This document shows, piece after piece, positions 35,208 to 46,600 of a DNA stretch of 64,000 nt. The notes beneath the pieces are model-generated. The model was given only the letters and a program-made list of their open reading frames with translations, was not told the origin of the DNA and did no database searches. This DNA comes from Cylindrodendrum hubeiense (lineage: Eukaryota; Ascomycota; Sordariomycetes; Hypocreales; Nectriaceae), in the NCBI GenBank assembly GCA_014621425.1, contig JAANBB010000015.1, positions 273,465-337,464 on the forward strand, in the 5' to 3' direction. How positions within the stretch are numbered: position 1 is the stretch's first letter; every line of letters begins with the position of its first letter. The position numbers were made by a program, and so were the translations under genes.

Positions 35208-38200
35208 ATGGGACTCAAAACTGTGTTTTTATCCCTGTTGGCCTTTCAGGCCATGCTGGGTCTTAGCCATCCCCATCCCCATCACCGTCACGGGAGATTC
35301 CATGATGCACATGTCAAAGTCCGGGATAAGCAGCTCCTCTGCCCTCCTATTCCCGACAAACTGACGAGCGGCGCTGATCTCATAGCCAAGGTCAGGTTCA
35401 ATGACCGTGACACATGTGACGCAAAGATCACCGCCAGATCGAGTCTCACCGCCAGGGCCGACAACCCGATCAACGTTGCGGACCCCAATGACCCATATTC
35501 GTGTTCTGAGGTGAAGCCATGCAGCAATGGTGCCTGTTGTGCCAAAACTGGCTATTGCAACTACGGTCCAGACGCCTGTGGTACCAATGGCGAGTCGCCC
35601 AACGACAAGTGCTGGAGCAACTGCGACGCTGTTGCCGAGTGCGGCCGTTTTGCTGAGACGGCTGGCAAGAAGTGTCCTCTCAATGTCTGCTGCAGTCAGT
35701 ACGGGTTCTGCGGCATGACCAAGGACTTCTGCCAAACATCAGATGAGGAGGACGAGGGCTGCCAGAGCAACTGTGTCCAACCTGGCTCCGGAGGCTCCGG
35801 TGGCGATGTCCAGAAGCGCGTCATCGGATACTACGAGGCGTGGAACTGGAAAAAGAAGTGCATCGGCATGAGCATGGAAGACATTCCCGTCAACGGCCTC
35901 ACCCACATATACTACTCCTTTGCGTATATCATGCCCGAGACGTACAAGGTCGTCCCCATGCAGGACGAAAAAGACGGCAGCCTCACAACGGAGACCTTTA
36001 CCGAGTTCACTGCCCTCAAGCGGAAGAACTCTGCTCTTAGGGCCGTCGTTGCTCTCGGTGGCTGGACCTTTAACGACAACAATACCATCTGGCAGCCTGT
36101 TTTCAGCGACCTCTCTTCCACAAAGGCTAAGCGTGCCATATTTATTAGCGAGCTTGTTAAGTTTATGGATCGTTATGGCTTCGACGGCGTTGACATTGAC
36201 TGGGAGTACCCTGGCGCTGGCGACCGAGGCGGCAAGTCAGATGACGGCGAGAACCTCACCAAGCTGTTCAAAGAGATGCGTGCTGCGTTTGATAAAATGT
36301 CTGGCAGACAAAAAGAGATTTCCTTCACAGCACCGACGAGTTACTGGTACATGCGCTATTTCGACATCGCTGCGTCCGCAAAGGTCGTTGACTATGTAAA
36401 TGTCATGTCGTACGACCTCCACGGAATCTGGGATTCCGACAACCCCATTGGGTCCCAGGTCCTGGCGCACACCAACTTGACCGAGATTCACCTCGCGCTG
36501 GATCTGTTTTGGCGAAACGACGTCGACCCTGCCAAGATAAACCTTGGCATTGGCTTCTATGGGCGATCGTTCCAGCTGGCGAGTGCGGCATGCCACACGC
36601 CTGGGTGTCTTTTCCTAGGCGGTGCTGACCCGGGACTTTGTACCGACAACTCGGGCACTCTGTCCTACTTTGAGATTATGGAAATCATCAAAAAGTATGA
36701 TCTGTCACCGTACTGGGATAAAGAGAACGCTGTCAAGTATGTCACCTGGGGTGGTGACCAGTGGGTATCCTATGACGACGAGGACACGATCGCACAGAAG
36801 ATTGAGTTTGCCAACTCGCTAGGCTTAGGAGGTCTGCTCATCTGGGCCATTGACCTCGACAACACGCAACTTGACGCTCTGGCTGCTGTGCTGCGCCCTA
36901 AGGGTTTCGACACGTACCAAGCTCGCTCGACCAAGGACCCATGGACAGAGCTCGGAGAAGGCCATTGCACCGTCAGCGACTGCGGCACGACTGGCTGCAA
37001 GTCCGGGTGGATTGAAGTTGATGAATACGATTGTGATCGCCTGGCGGAGAAGAAAGCAAGTGTATGCTGTCCTTTTGCCTCGGCTCCCGATCCCGACTCA
37101 TGGTAAGTTTCCCAGTGTGAGAATAACTGACTTGCAACAACAGCTAACATTGCCATAGCACCTGGAGAGGCAACGGAGTTCTCTGCAACGGTCAGTGCCA
37201 CGAAGGAGAGGTCGCTCTCGCTTCCAGCACGCAAGCCAGAGGCGGCTATGTGTGTACCGACGGCCGCAAGTTCCTCTGCTGCGAGGCGGAAGCCCAGGTG
37301 CCAGATTGCCGGTGGACCGACTGCAACGGGGAGTGCAATTCGGACGAAGACGAGTTGACGTGGAAGAACGGAAACTGTAGCGGCGACGACGAGAAAAGGT
37401 TCTGCTGTAACAAGGAACAAGAATGGAAAAATTGCGAGTGGCGCGGGAAGCCCGGCAGCTGCTTCGACAACCACTGCGACACAGGCTGGCAGGTGGCCTT
37501 GACTACGTCTCACGGAGGCGAGGGCGAAGACTGCGGATGGGCCTCAAAGCGGAAGAGGAGCTTTTGCTGCGATCTCCCCACGGGCGAATCGCCATTCCTT
37601 CCTGTTTCCCTTGACTACTTGTTCCCTGATCCTCCGACTGAGGAAGATGCAGAGTCGGACTTTACGCTCAAGGTGGATAACACCTGGGGTGGCGCCGAGG
37701 ACTTGCCTTTTGCCGAGACACCTGAGCACTCGGCTTTTGGCTTCATTGTCATGACCAGTCCCGACGAGCTGCAGACCACACTTGATAAGCGTGATGGATC
37801 TCACTGGGAAGTCTTTGACTGCAACGACGCTGTTACAGAGGGCGAGCATACCGTTCGCATGGTGTGCACTGACCGCAGTGAAAGCTCCAACTGCAAGAAG
37901 ATCTACCTTGGCCATGGCGCCCCCGGCACCATTGTGGAGATGCCTGAGGGCTGCGGTCCAGGAAAGTATGCCGTGGTCAAAGATTTGACGTCCAGTCAGA
38001 ACCAGAGCCTCCCACACCATCTCTACCGTCGCGGGGTGGATGTTTCCGAGCTCATATATGACTTAACCTTTGACTACGACTTCAGCCGTGTGCCTCGAGA
38101 CCTGGGCGACACACAGATCCGCATCGACTATAGCAACGAAAACACGTACTGGAACACCATTGTCGACAAGGCAGCTGACGCCAAGAAGAGGTCCTTAAAA

Positions 38201-40732
38201 CGATCTGTCAAGAGGACTCTTCAGGATATGGGAGGCAGCCACAAGCGCTGGCTCGAAGAGGAGTGGCGGGATGATCTACACAAGGGTGACTTGTCCACGG
38301 AAGATATGCACAAGCGCTGGTTCGGTGAGACGACCCTCGACTGGCTCAAGGCCATCTTCACGGGAGTCACCAACACCATGGAGCTGGAGCACAGCTACAG
38401 CGAGGAGTTTGTGCTCAGCATCGTCGACCAGAAGCTGACGTGCCCCAACCTTGACGCCAAGCTTGAGGTCTACGCCGAGATGTCGGTGGATGCCAACGTC
38501 AACTATGGTTTCACCTTAATCGGTAAGCTCGGAGGTAAGTATGGCATCGATATCTCCGACTCGTATCTCTACTACCGCACCGGCGGCGAGGTTAACGCCA
38601 AGTTCGTCGTCGACGCGGCCGTAACGGCGCACTTTGACACGGGCGACGTGCTCATGTTCAGTGCCGACACCTTTGGCGCGGCCTTTACGGTGCCGGGCAT
38701 TGTCACCATCGGACCCAATTTCAAGCTCTTTGGCCAGCTTGAGGGCAAGGCGACGCTTGGCGTCAACTTCGAGACAAAGGTGAAGCTCGCCGAGTGGAAC
38801 GTCTATCAGACCTTCCCAGCCGTCGACGAGGACTGGGAGCCCGACATCTTCAATGAAGCCGTCAAGTCTGGCAAGCAGACGCTCGAGCCCGAATTTGAGT
38901 ACGGCGTCTCGGTGAGCGGCCATATATCCGCCCACATCAAGCCCACCATCACCTTCGGCATCGACTGGAACAAGAAGTTTGCCTCGCTTGACTCCTGCTC
39001 CGTCAACCTAGTCGCTGATGGGCACGTCACCTTCCATGCCGAGGCAGAGACTGGCAGCAGTGGAACCAGCTTCTGCTATGGCGTGGACGTTGGGGCCGAT
39101 CTCTATGCCACCCTCGAGGTTCCGGATATGTTCTCGTGGGCACTCCCAGAGTCCCCCTTTATGATCACGAAGGCCGACGACGTCACCATCTTCCCCACTC
39201 GACTAGATGGAAACGCCTGCACAACGGTGGGTAACAGCAAGCTGCGCCGCCGAGATGGTGATTTCTTTGAAATCCATGCCAACCGCACATCTTCTTCTTC
39301 TTTCTCAACCTTCAAGCGTTCCGAGATATCCAAGCGAGCCACGAGATATGGGCCACTCGTACCGCGAATTGAGGGCCTCCTGTGCCCCGGCGACGTGGAT
39401 CTAGATGAGATCCCGTCCTGCCCGTTATGCGAAGACGACGTCGACGCGCTGCGGAAAAGAGGTGACGATGAATGCTCCATCGACCAGTACCCGTCCAAGG
39501 AGGAGGCATGCCCTGCTGATACCAGTGCTCGCCGTTCCATTCCGGTGAGCCATTCGCTCACGCGGCGCGTCACCAAGGACGACGCCTCATGGATCGACCA
39601 AAACGGTGTGTCGGTTCCCCTGCCGTTTAATGATTACCCACGTTGCGGAGTCGCCCCCAGTTCGGTTATCCGTTGGTTTGGCTATCCAACAGAGACCGGA
39701 CGTCAATGCAACGTGGCGTTGGAAAAGTACTCTGTGAACCAGATTGACCCCTCAAAATTCGTCAGTAAGTCTGCTCCACAACAAACCCACAGAGATGGTT
39801 GAAAGATATACTAACCCGTATGGGCGTGTAGCTGAGCATGTATACGAGGCACAGTTTCTCAAACGCTTCTTCGTATGGCTGCGTAATGGAGTCCTTCCAG
39901 TTGATTATCGAAATCCCGATCCAGCCTGGATAGATGAGGTTCTACTCGGGCTTGGCAATAGTAACAGAGTCTACAAGCCAAAGGTAGGATGGAGCCAGTC
40001 CAATATGTGGAAGGAGTTAGTTCTCGGCCTTGGTAGCCATGACGAGCCTGGGCGTTTGGCCCTAGCTGACACAAAGGTGAATGGACGAAAGGGAGTGTTC
40101 TTCCGCGGCTTCGCCCCGTCACCATTAAACAAGGTAGGGAACGCGGAAACGCGCAGGGAGCATCGCGATGTGAGTACTCATTCTCATTCCCTTGAAGCAG
40201 ATTTACCATGTCCGAGAGGCTAACGCAGCCGACCTTGTCGTAGGTGGCGGGTGTCTTTTACTACATGCGCCGCCCTGAGATTTGGCCTAAATTCGTTGCT
40301 ACGTCCCAGTACTTTGAGGATTTGTTCGACGACTTTGATCTAGAATACGCGTGGACTGAGTCCAAAGCTATGAATGTCGGTCAACTGGAAAGACCCGATC
40401 GAGACACTGCCAAGAATCAGCCACTGGCAGGCTTGCGCGACCTCTACTGCTACTGGATCGATTACGAGTTGGGAAAAATTGAGGATACAGCAGCCTCTTG
40501 GCTGACTTCCGCAAAATCCAACTTCGAGGCAGAGTTTGGCAGTGGTCCGGACGGTAAGAGATGGCTGGATAATGTCATGAAAACAGGAGGATACATTTCG
40601 GCGTCAAACCTCAAGTTCCCCCACGCTTTGGTTGCGCACAAAAGTCCGAACCCTTCAAACCCAGTGAGTTGGGCGGCAAGTAACTACGAGGACTTATGGA
40701 ACTCTGAACTAGGCGCGGCAGGACCATTCTAA
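35208..40732 (+). CDS. GH18 chitinase with two hevein-type domains, killer-toxin-like long form
   Basis: Four exons: 35,208-37,102; 37,159-39,764; 39,832-40,169; 40,244-40,732 (1775 aa). A signal peptide (MGLKTVFLSLLAFQAMLGLS) and a His/Pro-rich propeptide-like stretch come first. Two ChtBD1 modules follow at about residues 99-145 and 145-187 (CSNGACCAKTGYCNYGPDAC; CPLNVCCSQYGFCGMTKDFC). The GH18 barrel (about 203-560) has the intact catalytic motif FDGVDIDWEYP at 325-335 with Glu333, and closes with GLLIWAIDLDN. A Cys-rich linker and a long C-terminal part of about 1100 residues follow. This is the layout of subgroup-C fungal chitinases, named after the alpha subunit of a yeast killer toxin. 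Clusters of dibasic sites at about residues 975-1030 and near 39,240-39,340 could be cleaved by a Kex2-like protease. It degrades chitin outside the cell. No known toxic subunit is recognisable in the C-terminus. Confidence 0.92.
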
Positions 40733-40969
40733 GTAGCCTAGTATGCAGGGTACGAGAAATGGAATAGTGTTAAGTACTAAGGGTTGTACTACGTATATTT
40801 ATTTTTACAGTGTTCGTTGGGATACATCTTATATCCCAATCCCATGTGATCAGATATTTAGTCATTTGAGTCAGTACATGTCGATAAAACCTACTTTGAA
40901 TGAAACTAAGATGGGGTTATTCATCCTTGCTATTCACCCATTATAGCCAATTTAGTCATAATTCCTTTA

Positions 40970-41896
40970 TCACCAAGACTCCCAACCTAGCTCCACAGCA
41001 TTGGCTGTGGCTTTATCAGCCTCCTCCACCCAATGTGAATAGTTGCTCATTTCCATCCAACTGGCAAGTCGACTTTCGGACTCAGGGCCCAAAGCCTCCA
41101 TTCGTTGTGAATAAAGAGGGTGCTCCATCGGGTCAAATGTGTTGCCCTCTTCCTCATGCCACTCTTGAGGAATAGGGTCGAATGTGACAAGGTAGACATC
41201 GTGAAGTTCGCCAGCAGCACCCTTGAATTTGACTTCTGCGTCTGGATACATGAAGAACCAGCCACGATAGCAGATACTTCGAGTATCCCGATCGTGTTTC
41301 GGCCAGACCAGGCCAGGAAGTTGATTGTCCGCATTGGTGTCTTGATGAGAGGTGGACTCTTCATCAGAAGCATGCTCTTCATTAAAAGCGGACTCTTCCC
41401 CAGAGGTGGGCTCTTGAACAAAGGTGGACTCTTGTGTTGAATTATCCTCCAAGTCTTCGCCCTGCTTTATATCCTTGACTGCTCTCTTGACTTTTCGGAT
41501 TTGGCGCCACATGGTACCGCGAGCCTCCATCTCTCCAAGGTAGTGAGCGTGGCATTCTTCGGCTGTGGCGCCAGGAAGAAAGAAGAACTCGTACCGATGG
41601 TCACGGTCATGGACCAAATCTAAACAGTGGGCTTTCTCAAGGCTATCGCGAAATGCACACCCGTCGAAGTCAAATGGCACATCCGGATGGACCATGTAGA
41701 AGACCCACGAGGGGAGATAGGGCAAAGTACTCTGGACTTTGTTGCTGTTCCATGACATGAGGGCTGGTCTGTTATTATGATCCTTGAAGATGAGATTATT
41801 GGGTACTGGTTGGTATGTTGGTCGCCAACGGACGTTAGGGGGTCCGTCTGGGTAACGCTCCGAGAATGTTCGGGCTCGTGTTTTTGTTCGGACCAT
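40970..41896 (-). CDS. hypothetical protein with acidic octapeptide-like repeats
   Basis: Single exon, 308 aa, last intact gene before the AT-rich block. I recognise no family. The N-terminal half is globular-looking (PSWVFYMVHPDVPFDFDGC; YEFFFLPGATAEECHAHYL). A central segment carries tandem copies of an eight-residue Glu/Ser/Thr pattern (STFVQEPT, SGEESAFN, EEHASDEE), encoded by a degenerate 24-bp repeat at about 41,340-41,440. The C-terminal half again looks folded (RSICYRGWFFMYPDAEVKF). There is no signal peptide or membrane helix. It is convergent with the chitinase gene (237 bp apart). Codon use resembles the left-hand genes and shows no RIP damage. Confidence 0.7.
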   Translation of the reverse strand: MVRTKTRARTFSERYPDGPPNVRWRPTYQPVPNNLIFKDHNNRPALMSWNSNKVQSTLPYLPSWVFYMVHPDVPFDFDGCAFRDSLEKAHCLDLVHDRDHRYEFFFLPGATAEECHAHYLGEMEARGTMWRQIRKVKRAVKDIKQGEDLEDNSTQESTFVQEPTSGEESAFNEEHASDEESTSHQDTNADNQLPGLVWPKHDRDTRSICYRGWFFMYPDAEVKFKGAAGELHDVYLVTFDPIPQEWHEEEGNTFDPMEHPLYSQRMEALGPESESRLASWMEMSNYSHWVEEADKATANAVELGWESW

Positions 41897-41965
41897 ATTG
41901 GCCAGGGAGACAGTATAATAAAAAGAATAGATAGTTAGTTAGTTGGATGAAACAGACTTAGCTAA

Positions 41966-42042
41966 TATTATAGCTTATATTATGGACAGGCGGTCGGGAC
42001 TGGCAGTATTACAGGACCCACATTTCTCAACTAATTGTTAGA
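41966..42042 (+). repeat. truncated LTR at the edge of the AT-rich block
   Basis: TATTATAGCTTATATTATGG followed by ACAGGCGGTCGGGACTGGCA aligns with the first about 75 bp of the two LTRs at 51,085 and 59,015. It is less mutated (it keeps GGCGGTCGGGACTGG). Similarity fades after TTAGATCACAT. It marks the switch from normal to AT-rich DNA. Confidence 0.75.
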
Positions 42043-43059
42043 TCACATATAGAACATTTAATTAAATAGTCTTAATATTGAAGTGGTGGAAAATAGTGTC
42101 GTGGCCCAACACCAAGTAAATACCCTCCCACAGAAAATCCTCTGTTAAGTGTTAGTAGTAAGTCTCTCTAGATCAAGTATATATATAGGCTATAGCTAGA
42201 GCTATTAGCTATAATTTCTTAATTCTTATTTCTAAGAGAAGGAAAGTATTTAATTAAGTACTTAAGCTAAAAGAAAGATAGTCTTTATATTAATAAGGTA
42301 TTAAAAACTATAATAGAAGTAATATAAATCCTAATCTTAAAAGCTTAAATATAATTAATAGTAGAAAAAGAAATTAAGGAAAATATAAATTAATATAAAT
42401 AATATAAAATATTAAAATAGGCTTTATTAGAAAAGTTAGGAAAGGTTTTATTCTTTTATTAAATTAATCTCTCACTCTTATTCTCACTCTTATTCTCTGA
42501 TAGAGACTTCTTAACAGATCCTTCAAATCCCATACAAACTTCTAACCACACTAATAAAGACAAGAATATACCTCTATTAAAAAACCTTTATATAAAGGAT
42601 CTATTAATATTAAGAGGGTAAAAAGAAAAAAAGACTATATAACTATAAGTACTAGACTTTATATTATAATTATAAAATATTTTAGGTATTAATAATAAAT
42701 ATTAAAGGTATAAATATTAGGTTTATTATTCGATAGGTATTAAGAGTTATCCTAGCTAATAAGGTTATAATTAGCTTAGAATTAAAATTCAAGATAATAG
42801 CTATTATAAGAAAAGCAAAAAATATTAGTACTTACCTAATATTACTTATTTCCCAGATATTTAAGCTAAATTAATATTTAGATTAATAGAATAATAAATA
42901 TTATTATTATACTCTAGCTTTTTATTTCCTGGATTTATAAATAAAATATCTTTAAATACTATTAATTAAAATTAATTATTTTTTTAACTATAAATAATTA
43001 AAATTATCTTACTTTTCCACATATATACCCTATTTATACTATAAAACTATTTATTTATA

Positions 43060-44830
43060 TCCTAGAGTTTCCTATTATTATTTATAAGATTTATATAATT
43101 ATATATATTATTAATAAGATTTGAAGTTATATTCAGAGAAAATATAAAGTAATCCTAGAAGAGAAGATTAATATAATTATTATAGTAATAGATACTATCT
43201 CAGAAATTATTCACAGCCAAATTAGATTAGACAACTTTCCATTCCCACTACTAATAACTAATCCAATTCCATATATTAAACCCCTAAAAATAAATATATT
43301 ATAATATTATATTTACAATTACTATACTAGAACTAAATATAATATCCAATAATATTATTATAATAAGTATATATAAGAAAATAATTAGAAGAAAAATAAT
43401 AATATTAAAAAGAAATTAAAAGAATTACATATAGTTCTATAAAGAGAGAGTATATATTATTAATAATTTTTTAAAAATTATAGAACTAGTCAGTAATTTA
43501 AGATAAGGAGGATTATTAAACTACTAGTTAGACTATTTAAAGTATTCAAGTTAATTGAGAGTATAATAAAACAGTTAATAAGAATTCACCAAGAATAGAT
43601 TAAGAAATTTAACATCACAGAAAAGAAGGAAATTAAGATAGTAAATAAAAAAAAAAAGCCAAATTTATAGGTAAAGAGAATAGGATAGGATAATTACCTA
43701 TAGCAATTTAAAGTGAAAAAGGATCTATTATCACTTATAATTCCTATTAAAAATAATAAACTAATATTATAGATTATATATAAGGTATTTAAATAAATAA
43801 CTAACCAAGCACAAATAGTATTAATACAAAGTATAATCAGATTAATCACACTATACCAGATCAAATAGAAGGATATCTATATTAAGCCAGATAAGCTATT
43901 TAATAATTAACTAGAAGATAAATTATAAATATAGTATAAAGGATATTAGAGAATATTAATATATATTTAGTAGTAAATAGAGAGCTAAGAGGAGAATAAA
44001 AGGCCACTATTTAAACTAATAGTATAATAAGATAACTTATAGGACAACTTTAAAAGCATTATTAAAGAGACTATAATAGGATTAGCCTAGTAAAAGGGAT
44101 TAAACAATAAAAAGATAGAATAACTATACTTAAATATACTAATTAGTATACTTAATTACCAGTTTAAACAGAGCTATTATAACAGTATATTACTTAGTAG
44201 ACTAGCTATTATAAGTATTAATAGTGAGAGTAAATAGATTGAGCTAACTAAGTATACTCCTAAATATTTAAGTATAATTAAAATAATATAAATATTAATT
44301 TTATACTAGTTATATATAAAGTAAGAGGATAAAGTAACAGAGAAAATAAAAGTAATAGAAGAAGAGCAAGCCTATAAAGAGATAAAAGGTATATATTAGA
44401 TTATATAAAGGAAGTCATACTAATTTATAATATATATATTAGAAAGAGATAATTCAGAGCTAATACTAATAGATTAGATATATAATACATAAATATATAA
44501 GATAAAGATCTAATATATAATAATAATAAACAGTACTATTAACTAGTAAGGCAATATAATTATATATCACTCCATTTATATTATAATAAGTACACTATTA
44601 GAAATAATATATATACTTATATAGAAAGCTAGGTTAATATTATACAAATTAATAATAATTAGAGATAATCATATAGAGACATTACCCAAGATCAAGTAGT
44701 CAAAGATAGAGAATAATCACAGTAAAACTCACATTAACTATTTATTTTTACAAGATAAGTATAATAATTAGATTACTTATAGAAAGGATTAGGTATTAAA
44801 TTAAATACTCAAGTCCAAGAAGCAGTAATA
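43060..44830 (+). pseudogene. RIP-destroyed OrsD/DUF3505-type gene (C2H2-like, often linked to subtelomeric helicases)
   Basis: A single plus-strand reading direction, broken by TAA/TAG codons, resembles the N-terminal part of OrsD-family (DUF3505) proteins. Seen are DTISEIIHSQIRLDNFPFP, PIPYIKPLKINIL, then YYIYNYYTRTKYNIQ where paired Cys would be expected (now Tyr). Near 44,550-44,790 there is a segment of the type IRDNHIET and FLQDKYNN. In other fungi this domain occurs alone or with RecQ-like helicases near chromosome ends. No helicase motif could be read downstream. Assignment rests on remembered family features and needs a profile search. Confidence 0.5.
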
Positions 44831-44935
44831 GGAGTGGGTTTCAGGTAGAGCAGGCAATACATGCCCGTATAGCTGTGATCAGAATAGGGTCAGGGTTAGG
44901 CTTAGGATCAGGTGGGACTTAGTGAAATATTTTTG
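44825..44935. other. GC-richer island inside the AT-rich block
   Basis: About 110 bp with many G residues (GAGTGGGTTTCAGGTAGAGC; then GGGTCAGGGTTAGGCTTAGG), clearly unlike the flanks. It includes imperfect TTAGGG-like units but no array. It may be a later insertion or unique sequence protected from RIP. Confidence 0.4.
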
Positions 44936-45654
44936 CGATTAAGAATAAGAGTAAAAAATACACAGTAAATACACTACTAGAATACACATAATGCGACTAG
45001 TACCAATTAATAGAGAATAATAAGTACTATATAATATAACCGGATATCCTTATTTTTCCACTTTTAGAAGTTTACTATTTACTATTAAAGAGGAAAATAT
45101 AAGTGTATTTAATAAGTAAGGAATGTGTAATACCTATTCTTATATTATAGTCCCCCCTGAGTAGTAGTTAGTGGGCAAGCTAATAATATAAGTTTTAAAA
45201 ATAATAGTATATTAGTATGGGCAAATTAACTAATAGAATGATAAATAGTGTGAATAATATATATTAATAGCTGAGCTATATTAGGCAGAGCCTAGTGTGA
45301 ATATAGTGTATTAAATATACTATTATACATAAATTAATAGTAGTGAATTGAGTATGGGACCCCTATATAATTAATTAGGCTAATAAAATTAATTATAATA
45401 TAAATAGTATATATAACTGAGTTAATTAATCACTATATATTATAGTTATTATATATAATCTGATATACTCTAATTTATAAATAATCCTCCCTTTTATATT
45501 AATTATATTTATAACTGATATTTTATCTTATCTTTCTTTAGTTTTTATTATTATATTCTTTTAAATATTATATATTAAATCTCTTTTAATAAATTATATT
45601 TAAAAATATCTTATTTATTTTATAATCTAAGAGATTAAGATAGTCTTATATTAT

Positions 45655-46275
45655 ATAGAATCCTAGAAACAAACATACTATTATTATATTATATCTGGAA
45701 GATAAAAATACTATTACTATATTATATTAGGAGATAAAAATACTATTATTATATTATATCTGAGATATAAAAATGCTACTATTGCTGTATTATATTAGGA
45801 GATAAATATATATTATATTAGGAAGTAAATATACTATTATTACTACCTTATATAGAGTCTAGGAAATAAACTATGGCTACCTTATATAGAGTCTGGGAGA
45901 TAAGTTATAATCACCTTATATAGAGTCCGGGAGATAAACTATAGCTATCTTATATAGAATCTAGGAGATAAACATATTATTATTATATTATATTAGGAGA
46001 TAAATATTCTACTATCTATCTAGTAATAAATATATTACTATTATATTATATCTAGGAATAAATATACCACTACTATTATATATAGAGTCTGGGAGATAAA
46101 CTATAGCTACCTTATATAAAGTCTAGGAGATAAATATATATTATGTTTAGGAGATAATATTATTATTATATTATATCTAAGGATAAATACTATCTTATAC
46201 AAAGTCTAGGAGATAAGGTATTATTACCTTATATAGAATCTGGGAGATAAATATATTATTATTATATTATCCCTA
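45655..46275 (+). repeat. minisatellite, about 34-bp units
   Basis: Degenerate tandem array built on TATATAGAGTCTGGGAGATA plus AACTATAGCTACCT, mixed with a shorter AT-rich variant (AGGAGATAAATATACTATTA). Best-conserved copies lie at 45,855-45,960 and 46,080-46,130. Confidence 0.7.
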
Positions 46276-46379
46276 GAATTTAATAGCTAATATTTATTAT
46301 AAAGTCTTAATCCTAGTAAGAAATTAAAGTAAGTCTATTTCTAGTTAGTAATAAGAATTAGATTAATAATATCTATTTT

Positions 46380-46600
46380 AGAATAGATAGTATATTAGTA
46401 TAGAGAATTAAACTAATAAAATAATAAATAATATAAATAATATATTAGTATATAATTTAGACTAATAAGATAATAAAGAGTATAAATAATATATTAGTGC
46501 CTAATATAGATTAATAAGATAATAAATAGTATAAATAGTATATTAATACTTAAATTAGACTAATTAAATAATAGATAGTATATATACTATATCTAGTAAA
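46380..46600 (+). repeat. short tandem repeat, about 55-60-bp units
   Basis: Three to four copies of a unit containing TATTAGTAT, then AGACTAATAAGATAATAAAT and AGTATAAATA. A related single copy is near 45,200-45,260. Confidence 0.5.

Noticed and set aside
35229..35735. 168-codon minus-strand ORF
   Set aside because: Complement of the Cys-rich first exon of the chitinase; the plus strand has clear domains, so this is a shadow.
36770..37513. 247-codon minus-strand ORF
   Set aside because: Shadow of the chitinase exons; Ala/Val-rich with no family features.
45655..46275. CRISPR-like array
   Set aside because: Units vary in length, spacers are not unique, and the organism is a fungus; it is a minisatellite.
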